Of a DNA stretch of 32,044 nt, positions 15,347 to 23,681 are shown one piece after another; the first letter of the stretch is position 1, and each line of letters begins with the position of its first letter. The DNA comes from an uncultured Bacillota bacterium (GTDB taxonomy: Bacteria > Bacillota > Clostridia > Oscillospirales > Oscillospiraceae), in the NCBI GenBank assembly GCA_947383275.1, contig CANDCW010000024.1, positions 1 through 32,044 of the forward strand. The letters are read 5' to 3'. The notes beneath the pieces were generated by a model. The model was not told the DNA's origin. It was given only the letters and a program-made list of their open reading frames with translations, and ran no database searches. The translations under genes and the position numbers were made by a program.

Positions 15347-17452
15347 CTATTCACCGGCTTTTTTCCTGCTGCGGGGGGCTTTTGTGGGCTTGGCGGCCTT
15401 TTCCGCCTTGGGCTTGCGCCCCCGGCGCTTGGGTGCCGCCTCCGCTGCGGGGGCCTCTTCGGCCTTCGCCTTGGCGGGCTTCTTCTCCGCCTTGGCGGGG
15501 GCGTCGGCCTTCTCCGCCTTGGGCTTGCGGACGGGATTCTTGCGCACGCAGCGCAGAATCACGGCGGACATGGGGGGCAGATCAACAGCTAGGGACTGCT
15601 GTTGGTCGTGGCAGGGGATCTTCTCTGTCTTGATAGGCTCCTTATTCCCCAGGCCCTCGCCGCCGTAGGCCGGATCGTCGGTGTTGAAGGCTACCGCCCA
15701 GGAACCGCCGAACGGAGCGCCCACCCGATAGCCGTTGCGGTGCTCGGGGGAGAAGTTGCACAGCACGATAAGGGGAGTGCCCTTCCGGTCCCAGCGCAGG
15801 AACGCCACGGTATTGGCGTTGTTGTCATCGGCACACAGCCACTGGAAGCCCTGCCAGGAGTCATCCTGCTCCCACAGCGGGGCGTTTTCCAGGTAGAAGG
15901 TGTTCATGGCCTTGAAGAAGTCCTGAGTCTGGCGGTGGGGTGCGTACTGGAGTAGATGCCAGTCCAGCGAGTACTCGTAGTGCCACTCATTCCACTGGCC
16001 CAACTCAGCGCCCATAAAGGTGAGCTTTTTGCCCGGATGGGTCATCATATAGGTGTAGAACGCCCGGACGCCGGCAAACTTCTGGGGGTTGTCCCCGGGC
16101 ATCTTGCCGAAGAAAGAGCCCTTCATGTGGACAACCTCGTCATGGGACAGGGGCAGGATATAATTCTCCGAGAAAGCGTACATCAGGGAGAAGGTAATGT
16201 CCCGGTGGTTGAACTGACGGAAATAGGGGTCCAGCTTGATATAGTGGCAGATGTCGTTCATCCAGCCCATATTCCACTTGAAGTTGAAGCCAAGGCCGCC
16301 GTCGTCCACTGGCTTGGTTACCTTGGGCCAGGCGGTGGACTCCTCCGCCACCATCAGCACATCGGGATGGGCGGCGAAAATGGCGGTGTTCAGATCCTGG
16401 AAGAACTTGATGGCCTCCAGGTTTTCGTGGCCTCCGTTGACGTTGGGCAGCCATTCGCCCGCCTTGCGGTTGTAGTCCAGATAGAGCATGGAGGATACCG
16501 CGTCTACCCGCAGGCCGTCCATGTGGTACTCCTCCAGCCAGAACATGGCCGAGGAGAACAGGAAAGAACGCACCTCGGGACGGCCGAAATCAAATACATC
16601 GGTGCCCCACTCCTTGTGCTCGCCCTTCCGCGGGTCGGCGTATTCATAGGTGGGAGTGCCGTCAAAGTTAAACAGGCCGAATGCGTCCCGGGGGAAATGG
16701 GCGGGGACCCAGTCCATAATGACGCCGATGCCCGCCTGATGGAGCTGATCGATGAGATATTTCAGGTCGTCCGGTGTGCCGAAACGGCTGGTAGCCGCAA
16801 AGTAGCCGGTACACTGATAGCCCCAGGAGGCGTCCAGAGGGTGTTCCGTAACAGGGAGCAGCTCCACATGGGTGAAGCCCATCTCCTTCACGTAGGGAAC
16901 CAGATAGGAGGTGATATCCCGATAGCTGAGAAATTCGCCTTCGCCAGTACGCCGCCAGGAACCCAGGTGGCACTCGTAGATATTCATGGGCCGGCGGTAG
17001 AGCGGGTTCGTGGAGCGGAACGCAAGCCAGTCGTGGTCGCCCCACTGAAAGCCGGTGTCCAGATCGTAAATTTTGGTGGACACGTCGGGACGGGTGGCGG
17101 CGTGGAAGCCATAGGGATCGCACTTGCCTACGAAGCCGCTGCCGTCCGCCTTATGTATGGCGTACTGGTAGGCGTCGTAGCGGTTCAGGCCGGGGAGGAA
17201 CGCCTCCCAGATGCCACCCTCTACCCTGGCCATAGGGGTGGCCTCCAGGTCCCAGTTGTTGAAATCGCCAATGATGGTGACCTTGGGAGCGTTGGGGGCC
17301 CAAACCCGGAACAGGTAGCCCTCGGCACCGCTTTCATCCTTGGCAGGATGGGCGCCGAAACACTTCCAGGCGTGGGTAGAACGGCCTTCAGAGAACGCTT
17401 CAAGCTCTAAAAAAAGGTCGTTGGAGGAAAGGTTTTCTTGGTATTTGGACAT
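15347..17452 (-). CDS. glgB: 1,4-alpha-glucan branching enzyme with H1-like basic tail
   Basis: Introduces alpha-1,6 branches into glycogen (GH13). The protein is 701 residues. It contains a CBM48 domain (YLFRVWAPNAPKVTIIGDFN, about residues 46-65) and the catalytic barrel with nucleophile D317 (DGLRVDAVSS), acid E370 (MVAEEST) and H437-D438 (LSHDEVVH). The all-beta C-terminal domain ends near residue 633. The last 65 or so residues are a Lys/Ala/Pro-rich tail (about 634-701) with RKPKAEKA twice and RRGRKPK, resembling histone H1 tails and foreign to the enzyme family. I chose ATG 17452 (MSKYQENL) for its GAGGTGATAAAT ribosome site; the upstream extension covers the promoter. It is the first gene of the operon. 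Confidence 0.96.
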   Translation of the reverse strand: MSKYQENLSSNDLFLELEAFSEGRSTHAWKCFGAHPAKDESGAEGYLFRVWAPNAPKVTIIGDFNNWDLEATPMARVEGGIWEAFLPGLNRYDAYQYAIHKADGSGFVGKCDPYGFHAATRPDVSTKIYDLDTGFQWGDHDWLAFRSTNPLYRRPMNIYECHLGSWRRTGEGEFLSYRDITSYLVPYVKEMGFTHVELLPVTEHPLDASWGYQCTGYFAATSRFGTPDDLKYLIDQLHQAGIGVIMDWVPAHFPRDAFGLFNFDGTPTYEYADPRKGEHKEWGTDVFDFGRPEVRSFLFSSAMFWLEEYHMDGLRVDAVSSMLYLDYNRKAGEWLPNVNGGHENLEAIKFFQDLNTAIFAAHPDVLMVAEESTAWPKVTKPVDDGGLGFNFKWNMGWMNDICHYIKLDPYFRQFNHRDITFSLMYAFSENYILPLSHDEVVHMKGSFFGKMPGDNPQKFAGVRAFYTYMMTHPGKKLTFMGAELGQWNEWHYEYSLDWHLLQYAPHRQTQDFFKAMNTFYLENAPLWEQDDSWQGFQWLCADDNNANTVAFLRWDRKGTPLIVLCNFSPEHRNGYRVGAPFGGSWAVAFNTDDPAYGGEGLGNKEPIKTEKIPCHDQQQSLAVDLPPMSAVILRCVRKNPVRKPKAEKADAPAKAEKKPAKAKAEEAPAAEAAPKRRGRKPKAEKAAKPTKAPRSRKKAGE

Positions 17453-17540
17453 ATTTATCACCTCGTGGAATCTTTTGGAAACCCTCTGTCGGCGAAAACC
17501 AACAAGGAGGTATTGCGCACAGTGGAATATATTTATAAAA

Positions 17541-17569
17541 AGTATACAACATACGGAGAGGACAGTCAA
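17541..17569 (-). promoter_or_regulatory. Sigma-A promoter of the glg operon
   Basis: On the minus strand TTGACT (17569-17564) is followed by a 17-base spacer and TATACT (17546-17541). The -10 box lies about 90 bases before the glgB start, leaving an AT-rich leader. Nothing else in the 17,453-17,662 gap looks like a gene. Confidence 0.88.
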
Positions 17570-17623
17570 GTAAAATAGTGGAAAATTGGAAAGAAATCCT
17601 TAGAGCGGCAAGGGGACGGGGGA

Positions 17624-17654
17624 TGCAGGGCAAGGGCGGGGCCCCTGCCCTGCA
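17624..17654 (-). terminator. GC-rich hairpin after dacF
   Basis: Perfect 9-base outer arms TGCAGGGCA and TGCCCTGCA with a further GGGC/GCCC inside. It starts 8 bases beyond the dacF stop codon. There is no T-run, so it is a plausible but weak terminator for dacF ahead of the glg promoter. Confidence 0.55.
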
Positions 17655-17662
17655 GGGGTAGA

Positions 17663-18814
17663 TCAGCCCGCCATTAACAGCCTGCGGAGCATTCTGGTGA
17701 AAATGCCGGGGACAGACAGGCGGTCTACCTGCCGGCTGGACAAAATGGGAATGGCGTCCCGCAGCTCATCCCCCACATAGACCTCCAGCCGGCCCAGGAT
17801 CTGGCCCTTCTCAACCGGCGCCTCCACGTCCGTAGCCATGGAGAGCCTGGTGGTTACCTGGCCCTCCTCCCCCTTGCGCACCAGCAGGCGGCAGTCGCGC
17901 TCCGGCTGGGGCTGTACCTGGGCTTCCGTTCCCAACAGCACGTCCACCGGGGCCAGCGGGGACTCGGGGTAGACGGGAACCATGGCATAGTGGGCAAAGC
18001 CGTAGTCCAGAAGAGCCTTGGCGTCTTCAAAGCGCTGATTGCTGGTGGGGGACTTCATAACCACCGAGATCAGCTCCATACCGTCCCGCTCGGCGGTGGC
18101 CGACATGCAGTACTTGGCGGAGCTGGTGAAACCGGTTTTCAAACCAGTGGCCCCCTGGTAGAACCGGACCAGACGGTTGGTGTTGGTCAGGCCGAACTCG
18201 CCGTTGCGGATGGCGTCCATCCAGATTGTCGTGTACTCCCGGATGGAGGGGTGGTTTAAAATCAGCTCCCGGGACATCAGGGCAATGTCATGGGCGGAGG
18301 TCACATGGCCTTGGGCGGGCAGGCCGGTGCAGTTTAAAAAGTTGGTGTCCGCCATGCCCAGCTCCTGGGCCCGCTGGTTCATTCGGGCGACAAAGGCCCC
18401 CTCGCTGCCCGCTACATGCTCCGCAAGCGCGACGGCGCAGTCGTTGCCGGATACCACGGTGACGCACTTGAGCATCTCGGACACGGGCATCTGCTCCCCC
18501 TCCTCCAGATAGACCTGGGAGCCGCCCATGCCCGCGGCGTAGGCAGAGACCGTGACCGGGTCGTCCTTCGAGAGCTGGCCCGAGTCCACCGCCTCCATTA
18601 CCAGAAGAAGCGTCATGATCTTTGTCACGCTGGCGGGCTCCAGCTTCTCATGGGAATTTTCCTCCAAAAGGAACGTGCCCGTCTCCTTTTCCATCAGTAC
18701 GGCGGAGGCGCAGGAGAGGGACAGGCCGCCGTCCGCCGCCGGGACGGCCCCGGCAGCCGGAATGGCGGCAGCCAGAATTAGCCCGGACAGAATAAGAGAT
18801 ACGCTTTTTTTCAT
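17663..18814 (-). CDS. dacF: D-alanyl-D-alanine carboxypeptidase (S11, DacF-like)
   Basis: Exported penicillin-binding protein that trims the terminal D-alanine from peptidoglycan stem peptides. The 383-residue protein starts with a signal peptide (MKKSVSLILSGLILAAAIPA). The three active-site motifs of the S11 family are in order: SVTK at 62-65, SGN at 122-124 and KTG at 226-228. A C-terminal beta domain (about 280-360) and a short terminal amphipathic segment (GIFTRMLRRLLMAG) for membrane attachment follow. ATG 18814 has a strong CAGGAGGAATCC site. In Bacillus, dacF is a forespore gene; whether that holds here is only hinted at by a weak sigma-G-like promoter upstream. The symbol is by closest family resemblance. 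Confidence 0.93.
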   Translation of the reverse strand: MKKSVSLILSGLILAAAIPAAGAVPAADGGLSLSCASAVLMEKETGTFLLEENSHEKLEPASVTKIMTLLLVMEAVDSGQLSKDDPVTVSAYAAGMGGSQVYLEEGEQMPVSEMLKCVTVVSGNDCAVALAEHVAGSEGAFVARMNQRAQELGMADTNFLNCTGLPAQGHVTSAHDIALMSRELILNHPSIREYTTIWMDAIRNGEFGLTNTNRLVRFYQGATGLKTGFTSSAKYCMSATAERDGMELISVVMKSPTSNQRFEDAKALLDYGFAHYAMVPVYPESPLAPVDVLLGTEAQVQPQPERDCRLLVRKGEEGQVTTRLSMATDVEAPVEKGQILGRLEVYVGDELRDAIPILSSRQVDRLSVPGIFTRMLRRLLMAG

Positions 18815-18852
18815 AAAGGATTCCTCCTGATCCATGATTTTGCGGGTATGGT

Positions 18853-18882
18853 CAGGATGTGGAGCGGGACTTTTTTCTATGC
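18853..18882 (-). promoter_or_regulatory. Weak sigma-G-like promoter candidate for dacF
   Basis: On the minus strand GCATA (18882-18878) is followed by an 18-base spacer and CATCCTG (18859-18853), 39 bases before the dacF start. The -35 box fits the Bacillus sigma-G pattern fully, but the -10 box matches only five of seven positions. No good sigma-A promoter was seen in this gap on either strand. Confidence 0.3.
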
Positions 18883-18996
18883 ACCCAGTAGACAGGAATT
18901 TTTTTCAATCGAGGGACAGTGTATCCCACCCCGATGAAAAAAAACGGCGAAACACCGGGGATCCCTGAAAAGCAAAAAAATTTTTTTCGATGCACC
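18871..18996. repeat. Repeated TTTTTTCNATGCACC motif between dacF and the phage-like cluster
   Basis: TTTTTTC-T-ATGCACC (18871-18885) and TTTTTTC-G-ATGCACC (18982-18996) are direct repeats 111 bases apart with one mismatch. A shorter copy, TTTTTTCAAT, lies at 18900-18909. The second copy overlaps a perfect A7T7 palindrome at 18974-18987. The set sits in the only gap that could hold the start of the phage-like operon, so it may be a regulator site or bent DNA; no function can be assigned. Confidence 0.55.
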
Positions 18997-19047
18997 GGAA
19001 CGTACAACTTTTGCCCTCGGCCCCCCAGGGATGTAAGGAGGGATGAA

Positions 19048-19347
19048 GTGGCTAAGACAAGAAAGCTCCCGGACAGGGAGCAGATTATCGCGCGGATGTG
19101 GAAGTTGGCCAACGCCGGGGCGGGAGACGCCGTCAAGCTGGCCTGCTTCCCGCCGGAGGAGTGGTGCGGGACAAACGGGATGGACCTGGACGCCCTTACC
19201 GAATTTAAAAGGGGGAGCAACGGCGTGGTGGAGTTAAAGTTCGCGGACCGGGGGCGGCTGCTGGAGCGGCTGCTGGACGCCGTGGACCACAGCGGCGAGG
19301 ATCAGGTTGACCGGTTCCTCCAAGCCATGGAGGAGCAGGAGGGGTAG
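19048..19347 (+). CDS. Putative terminase small subunit
   Basis: A 99-residue protein directly upstream of the large terminase gene. The N-terminal part (LPDREQIIARMWKLANAGA) looks helical and could be a helix-turn-helix. The C-terminal part has TEFKRGSNGVVELKFADR, then LLERLLDAVD, resembling the oligomerisation end of short small-terminase proteins in Firmicute phages. PBSX XtmA is much longer (about 265). I chose GTG 19048, which has AAGGAGGG just upstream; an in-frame ATG at 18919 would add 43 non-conserved residues and lacks a ribosome site. The role would be recognising DNA for packaging. The call leans on position as much as on sequence. Confidence 0.65.
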   Translation: MAKTRKLPDREQIIARMWKLANAGAGDAVKLACFPPEEWCGTNGMDLDALTEFKRGSNGVVELKFADRGRLLERLLDAVDHSGEDQVDRFLQAMEEQEG

Positions 19348-19348
19348 C

Positions 19349-20599
19349 TTGGTTTTTTCGGAAAAGCAGAGGCGGGTACTCACCTGGTGGCGGCCCGGCT
19401 CCCCGGACCGGGGACGGCAGGCCATCATCTGCGATGGGGCGGTGCGCAGCGGCAAAACGCTGTGTACCGGCCTGTCCTTTTTCTGCTGGGCTATGAGCTC
19501 CTTTCAAAACCGGAACTTCGCCCTATGCGGGCGGACCATTCAGTCGGTGCGGCGCAACCTGTTGTCCGAGCTGCTCCCGCTGCTGGAGCGGATGGGCTTC
19601 CGGTGTGTGCAGAGGGTGTCGAAGAACGTCGTTCAGGTGAGGCTGGGCGGGCGGAGAAATTCCTTCTACCTCTTTGGCGGCAAGGACGAGGGCTCCGCAG
19701 CCCTTATTCAGGGTATCACCTTGGCGGGAGCCCTGCTGGACGAGGTGGCGCTGATGCCAAGGTCCTTCGTGGAGCAGACCGCCGCCCGCTGTTCCGTCAC
19801 CGGAAGCAGGCTGTGGTTCTCCTGCAACCCGGAGTCCCCGGCGCACTGGTTCTATCAGGAGTGGGTGCTGAAGGCAGAGGAGAAAAATGCGCTGCGCCTC
19901 CAGTTCGCTATGGGGGACAACCCAGGGCTGTCCACTCAAGTGCGGGAGCGGTACGCCAACACCTTTCAGGGTACCTTCTACCGGCGGTTTGTGCTGGGAG
20001 AGTGGGTAGCCGCAGAGGGGCTGGTGTATGACTTCTTCGACGAGAGCTTTGTTCGGGAGGCGCCGGATGGGCCCTTCGAGGAGTGGTACGTCTCCTGTGA
20101 TTACGGTACCTCCAACCCCACGTCCATGGGGCTGTGGGGCAAAAAGGACGGAATATGGTACCGGCTGGACGAGTACTACTACGACGCCCGGGCCATGCGC
20201 AGGCAGAAAACCGATGAGGAGTACGCCGACGACCTGGCGGCTCTGGCCGGGGCGCGGCCTGTCCGGGCCGTGGTGGCCGACCCATCGGCGGCCAGCTTTT
20301 GCGAAACTTTGCGGCGCAGGGGCTGGCGGGTGAAAAAGGCGGACAACCAGGTGCTGTCTGGCATCCGCCTGACCGCCCGGCTGCTGAAAGCCGGCAGGAT
20401 TGTCATTTGCAGGGGCTGCAATGACGCGATTCGGGAGTTCTCCCTTTACCGCTGGGACGACAAGGCCCAGGGACAGGATCAGGTGCGGAAGGAACACGAC
20501 CACGCCATGGATGAGATCCGGTATTTTGCGTCCACGATAGCCGGGAAGAGCGGACAATACGGCTGGTTTGCCGGAAGCGTGGAGCGGAAAGCATTTTAG
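19349..20599 (+). CDS. terL: Phage terminase large subunit (PBSX/XtmB type)
   Basis: ATP-driven DNA packaging motor and nuclease. The 416-residue protein has a complete set of motifs: Walker A GAVRSGKT (30-37), Walker B GALLDEVALM with D131-E132, the coupling motif FSCNPE (158-162), and an RNase H-like nuclease with three acidic sites, D251 (CDYGT), D311 (VADPSA) and D388 (HAMDEIRYF). Nothing essential is missing, so it should be active. I chose TTG 19349, one base past the previous stop, because AGGAGGGG precedes it; an ATG at 19307 would overlap the upstream gene by 41 bases. It is the Terminase_3 type, as in PBSX, which packages host DNA by headful. Confidence 0.95.
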   Translation: MVFSEKQRRVLTWWRPGSPDRGRQAIICDGAVRSGKTLCTGLSFFCWAMSSFQNRNFALCGRTIQSVRRNLLSELLPLLERMGFRCVQRVSKNVVQVRLGGRRNSFYLFGGKDEGSAALIQGITLAGALLDEVALMPRSFVEQTAARCSVTGSRLWFSCNPESPAHWFYQEWVLKAEEKNALRLQFAMGDNPGLSTQVRERYANTFQGTFYRRFVLGEWVAAEGLVYDFFDESFVREAPDGPFEEWYVSCDYGTSNPTSMGLWGKKDGIWYRLDEYYYDARAMRRQKTDEEYADDLAALAGARPVRAVVADPSAASFCETLRRRGWRVKKADNQVLSGIRLTARLLKAGRIVICRGCNDAIREFSLYRWDDKAQGQDQVRKEHDHAMDEIRYFASTIAGKSGQYGWFAGSVERKAF

Positions 20600-20614
20600 A
20601 AAGGAGCGATCGCC

Positions 20615-21751
20615 ATGAAATGGTGGAAGCAGAAGCGGCGCGAGCCCCCCGCGCCGGTGGTTCAGGTGCGCAGAGGGGAGGGCCAGCCTTTCAGGGTACT
20701 GGACCAGTATGTCCCGCTGCACACCGGTGAGACGGCCCTATACCGGGCCATCCGGGAAGGGGTGCCCATTGTGGACGCCGCCATCTGGAAGCTGACCCGG
20801 TTGTGCGGAGGAGTGGGAGTCCGCTGCGGCAACGCAAAGGCCCAGGTGGGTTTGGAGGAGTTTTTCCGGACGGTGGACACCGGCTGGGGCCAGCGGGGAA
20901 TTCAGTCCTTTCTGGACCGCTACCTGGACGACCTATTCACCTGCGGCCACGCCCTGGGCGAGATTGTGCTGGCACCGGACGGAAAGGAGGTGGCCGCGCT
21001 GCTGTGCGCCGACCCGCGGCAGGTGGAGGTCAAGCTGGGGGAGAGCCCCTTGGACTTCCGGCTGTGCCGGACGGGCCTGGGGGAGGACCGGGAGCTGCCC
21101 TGGCAGGAATTGCTCCTCTTTACCCCCTTCCAGCCCACGGGAGACGCCCCCTGCGGGGTGTCGCTGCTACGGTCTATGCCCTTTATGGCCGGCATCCTGC
21201 TGAAAATTTTTCAGGCCACCGGCCAGAACTGGGAGCGGGCCGGCAACCTCCGCTTCGCCGTGGTGTGCAGGCCCGGCGAGGGGGAGGAGGCGTTTGCCCA
21301 GGAGCGGTGCAATCAGATCGCCCAGGAGTGGTCCGCCGCCATGCAGGCGGGACGCGAGGGCAGCGTGCGGGATTTTGTGGCCGTGGGTAACGTGGACATC
21401 AAGGTCATCGGCGCGGACAGCCCCGTTCTGGACAGCGAAATCCCTATACGCCAGATTTTGGAGCAGCTGGTGGCCCGGACGGGCATCCCGCCCTTTATGC
21501 TGGGACTGTCCTGGTCGTCCACCGAGCGGATGAGCGCCCAGCAGGCGGACCTGCTTACCAGCGAGGTTACCGCCATCCGCCGGGCTGTGGAGCCCGCCCT
21601 ATGCCGGGCCGCCGAGCTGTGGCTCAGGCTCCACGGCTTCGGGGAAAAAGCGGAGATTATCTGGGAGGACATTAACCTCCAGGATATTGTGGAAGAGGCA
21701 AAGGCCGAGCTCTACCGGGCTCAGGCGGAAAAGCTGAGGAGGGAAGCATGA
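20615..21751 (+). CDS. Phage portal protein
   Basis: Forms the ring at one capsid vertex through which DNA enters and leaves and to which the tail attaches. The 378-residue protein is recognised by YVPLHTGETALYRAIREGVP and VDAAIWKLTRLCGGVG near the N-terminus. The wing/stem region contains IRQILEQLVARTGIPPFMLGL, typical of portals, followed by WSSTERMSAQQADLLTSEV. AAGGAG lies before ATG 20615. It is shorter than many portals (about 420-500), mainly at the C-terminus. It stands between the terminase and the protease, as in PBSX (XkdE). Confidence 0.88.
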   Translation: MKWWKQKRREPPAPVVQVRRGEGQPFRVLDQYVPLHTGETALYRAIREGVPIVDAAIWKLTRLCGGVGVRCGNAKAQVGLEEFFRTVDTGWGQRGIQSFLDRYLDDLFTCGHALGEIVLAPDGKEVAALLCADPRQVEVKLGESPLDFRLCRTGLGEDRELPWQELLLFTPFQPTGDAPCGVSLLRSMPFMAGILLKIFQATGQNWERAGNLRFAVVCRPGEGEEAFAQERCNQIAQEWSAAMQAGREGSVRDFVAVGNVDIKVIGADSPVLDSEIPIRQILEQLVARTGIPPFMLGLSWSSTERMSAQQADLLTSEVTAIRRAVEPALCRAAELWLRLHGFGEKAEIIWEDINLQDIVEEAKAELYRAQAEKLRREA

Positions 21752-22647
21752 AAGTTATAAAAGAGACTGAGGGCGGAGCGCGCGCCGCCCTGACCCCGGG
21801 CGACTTGGAGCTTATAGGGGCGCTGGCCCGCCGGCCCCTGTCCCAGGAGGAGGTGTATACCTTTTCCGTGCGGCTGTGCGACAACGAGATCGACCGGGAT
21901 TTTGAGCGCTTCGCGACCCAGACCCTGGAGCAACTGGCCCCCATGTTTGTGGGGAAAAGCGGCATCTTCGACCACCAGTGGTCGGCGCGGGGACAGGCGG
22001 CGCGTATCTATAAAACCGAGGTGGTATGGGAGTCGGACCGCATGACCCGAACCGGAGAGAACTACTGCTGGCTTAAGGGCTTTGCCTATATGGTGCGCAC
22101 CGACAGCAACCGGGACCTGATCACCGAAATCGAGGGCGGAATCAAGAAGGAGGTCAGCGTAGGCTGTTCGGTAGAGCACTCCGTTTGCTCCATCTGCGGC
22201 TGTGACCGCACCATGGCCGACTGCGGGCACGAAAAGGGCAGGGAGTACGGCGGACAGCTGTGCTATGCCACCCTGGAGGGCGCGGTTGACGCCTATGAGT
22301 TTTCATTTGTGGCGGTGCCTGCCCAGCCGATGGCCGGAGTGGTGAAGTCCGCCTGGCGGGGCGCCGGCCGGGCCATGGAACGGCTGGAGGAGGAGGCCGC
22401 GCTGGGCCGTAGGTACCTGGAACAGCTCCAGGGCGAGGTGATCAGGCTGGCCCTGCTGGCCGACCGGGAGCTGAGCGGGCAGACGGTGAAGTCCCTGGCC
22501 GGCAAGCTCTCCCCTATGGAGCTGGAGGAGCTGGCCAAGTCCTTCTCCCGCAGGGCGGGGGAGCGCCTGCCCCTGAAAACCCAGCTGTCTTACGACAGCA
22601 GGACCGCCTCTGCCCGGGATGAGCAGGACAGCGCTTTTATGGTTTGA
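21748..22647 (+). CDS. Prohead protease-like protein (XkdF-like) with Cys-rich insert
   Basis: A 299-residue protein at the prohead-protease position. A likely serine protease core spans about residues 35-200. H76 (IFDHQWSA) and S137 (KKEVSVGCS) sit where the S78-like His and Ser are expected, and DAYEFSFVAVPAQP (181-194) is the typical closing strand. A Cys/His cluster (C140, C147, C150, C152, C159, H161, C172) interrupts the core and looks metal-binding. The C-terminal 90 residues are charged and helical (about 205-290) and could act as scaffold. No separate scaffold gene exists. Its ATG overlaps the portal stop by four bases. The catalytic assignment is by motif reading only. Confidence 0.75.
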   Translation: MKVIKETEGGARAALTPGDLELIGALARRPLSQEEVYTFSVRLCDNEIDRDFERFATQTLEQLAPMFVGKSGIFDHQWSARGQAARIYKTEVVWESDRMTRTGENYCWLKGFAYMVRTDSNRDLITEIEGGIKKEVSVGCSVEHSVCSICGCDRTMADCGHEKGREYGGQLCYATLEGAVDAYEFSFVAVPAQPMAGVVKSAWRGAGRAMERLEEEAALGRRYLEQLQGEVIRLALLADRELSGQTVKSLAGKLSPMELEELAKSFSRRAGERLPLKTQLSYDSRTASARDEQDSAFMV

Positions 22648-22669
22648 TGATAAAAAGGAGGTAATGATT

Positions 22670-23680
22670 ATGGCATATTACTACGACAATCTGAAGCTGG
22701 ACAAAGGGATGTATCAGGAGGCGGGGCGCTCCTTCAGCCAGGTGCTGGAGCGCATGGACCCCAGCGAACGCTACAAGGGCACCAGCCTGGAGGGGCTGGA
22801 CGCCTTTCAGCGGCAGCTCAAACGTTTCGACATTAAGGTGAGGGGCGCGGGCAGCGACGTGGTGGAGAAATTCTTCCGCACCGCTGACGCCGCCGTCCTG
22901 TTCCCTGAGTACATATCCCGCACCGTGCGGCAGGGCATGGAGGAGGGCGACATCCTGCCCAGCATTACTGCCGCTGTTACCCAGATTGAGGGCATGGACT
23001 ACCGCTCCATCACCACCCAGGCCGGCGGCGAGGAGAAGGAGCTTAAGCTGGTAGAGGAGGGAAGCGCCATCCCCGAGACCACCATTAAGGTCCAGGCCAA
23101 TTTGGTCAAGCTCCACAAGCGGGGCCGTATGCTGGTAGCCAGCTATGAGGCCGTCCGCTACCAGAAGCTGGACCTGTTCTCTGTCACCCTGCGGCAGATC
23201 GGCGCCCATATCGCCCGCACCCACCTGGAGGACGCGGTGGATGTGCTCATCAACGGCGACGGCAACTCCAATCCCGCCGAAAAAACGTCCTTGGCCGACG
23301 GGGCCTTTAACTACGAAGCCCTGGTGGACTTCTGGGCCAAATTTGATCCCTATGTGATGAATACCCTGCTGGTGTCCGGGGACGTAATGCTCCAGCTGCT
23401 GAAGCTGCCCGAGTTCCAAAATCCCCTTACCGGCCTGAACTTCCAGGGCACCGGCCAGCTGGCCACCCCCTTGGGTGCCACACTGCTGCGCACCAGCGTG
23501 CTGCCCGAAAAGACCGCGGTGGGGCTGGACAAGCGCTTTGCACTGGAGATGGTTCAGAGCGGGGACGTGATGGTGGAGTACGACAAGCTTATTGACCGAC
23601 AGCTGGAGCGGGCGGCCATTACCACCATCAGCGGCTTTGCCAAGGTGTTCCCCGAGGCCAGCCGTGTGCTGGAGCTGTGA
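22670..23680 (+). CDS. Phage major capsid protein (HK97-like fold)
   Basis: The 336-residue shell protein follows the protease, as XkdG does in PBSX. After a helical N-terminal arm (about residues 1-60), the fold is suggested by AAVLFPEYISRTVRQGM, TQIEGMDYRSITTQAGGEE and EEGSAIPETTIKVQANLVKL, a typical E-loop and spine-helix region. DRQLERAAITTISGFAKVFP forms the C-terminal end common in this family. I chose ATG 22670 because AAGGAGGT lies eight bases upstream; earlier in-frame ATGs fall inside the upstream gene or on the ribosome site. HK97-fold capsids of this size usually build T=7-type or smaller shells; the size here cannot be inferred. Confidence 0.9.
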   Translation: MAYYYDNLKLDKGMYQEAGRSFSQVLERMDPSERYKGTSLEGLDAFQRQLKRFDIKVRGAGSDVVEKFFRTADAAVLFPEYISRTVRQGMEEGDILPSITAAVTQIEGMDYRSITTQAGGEEKELKLVEEGSAIPETTIKVQANLVKLHKRGRMLVASYEAVRYQKLDLFSVTLRQIGAHIARTHLEDAVDVLINGDGNSNPAEKTSLADGAFNYEALVDFWAKFDPYVMNTLLVSGDVMLQLLKLPEFQNPLTGLNFQGTGQLATPLGATLLRTSVLPEKTAVGLDKRFALEMVQSGDVMVEYDKLIDRQLERAAITTISGFAKVFPEASRVLEL

Positions 23681-23681
23681 G

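Noticed and set aside
15956..17410. 484-codon plus-strand frame opposite glgB
   Set aside because: Same GC artefact; the minus strand encodes GlgB with all catalytic residues.
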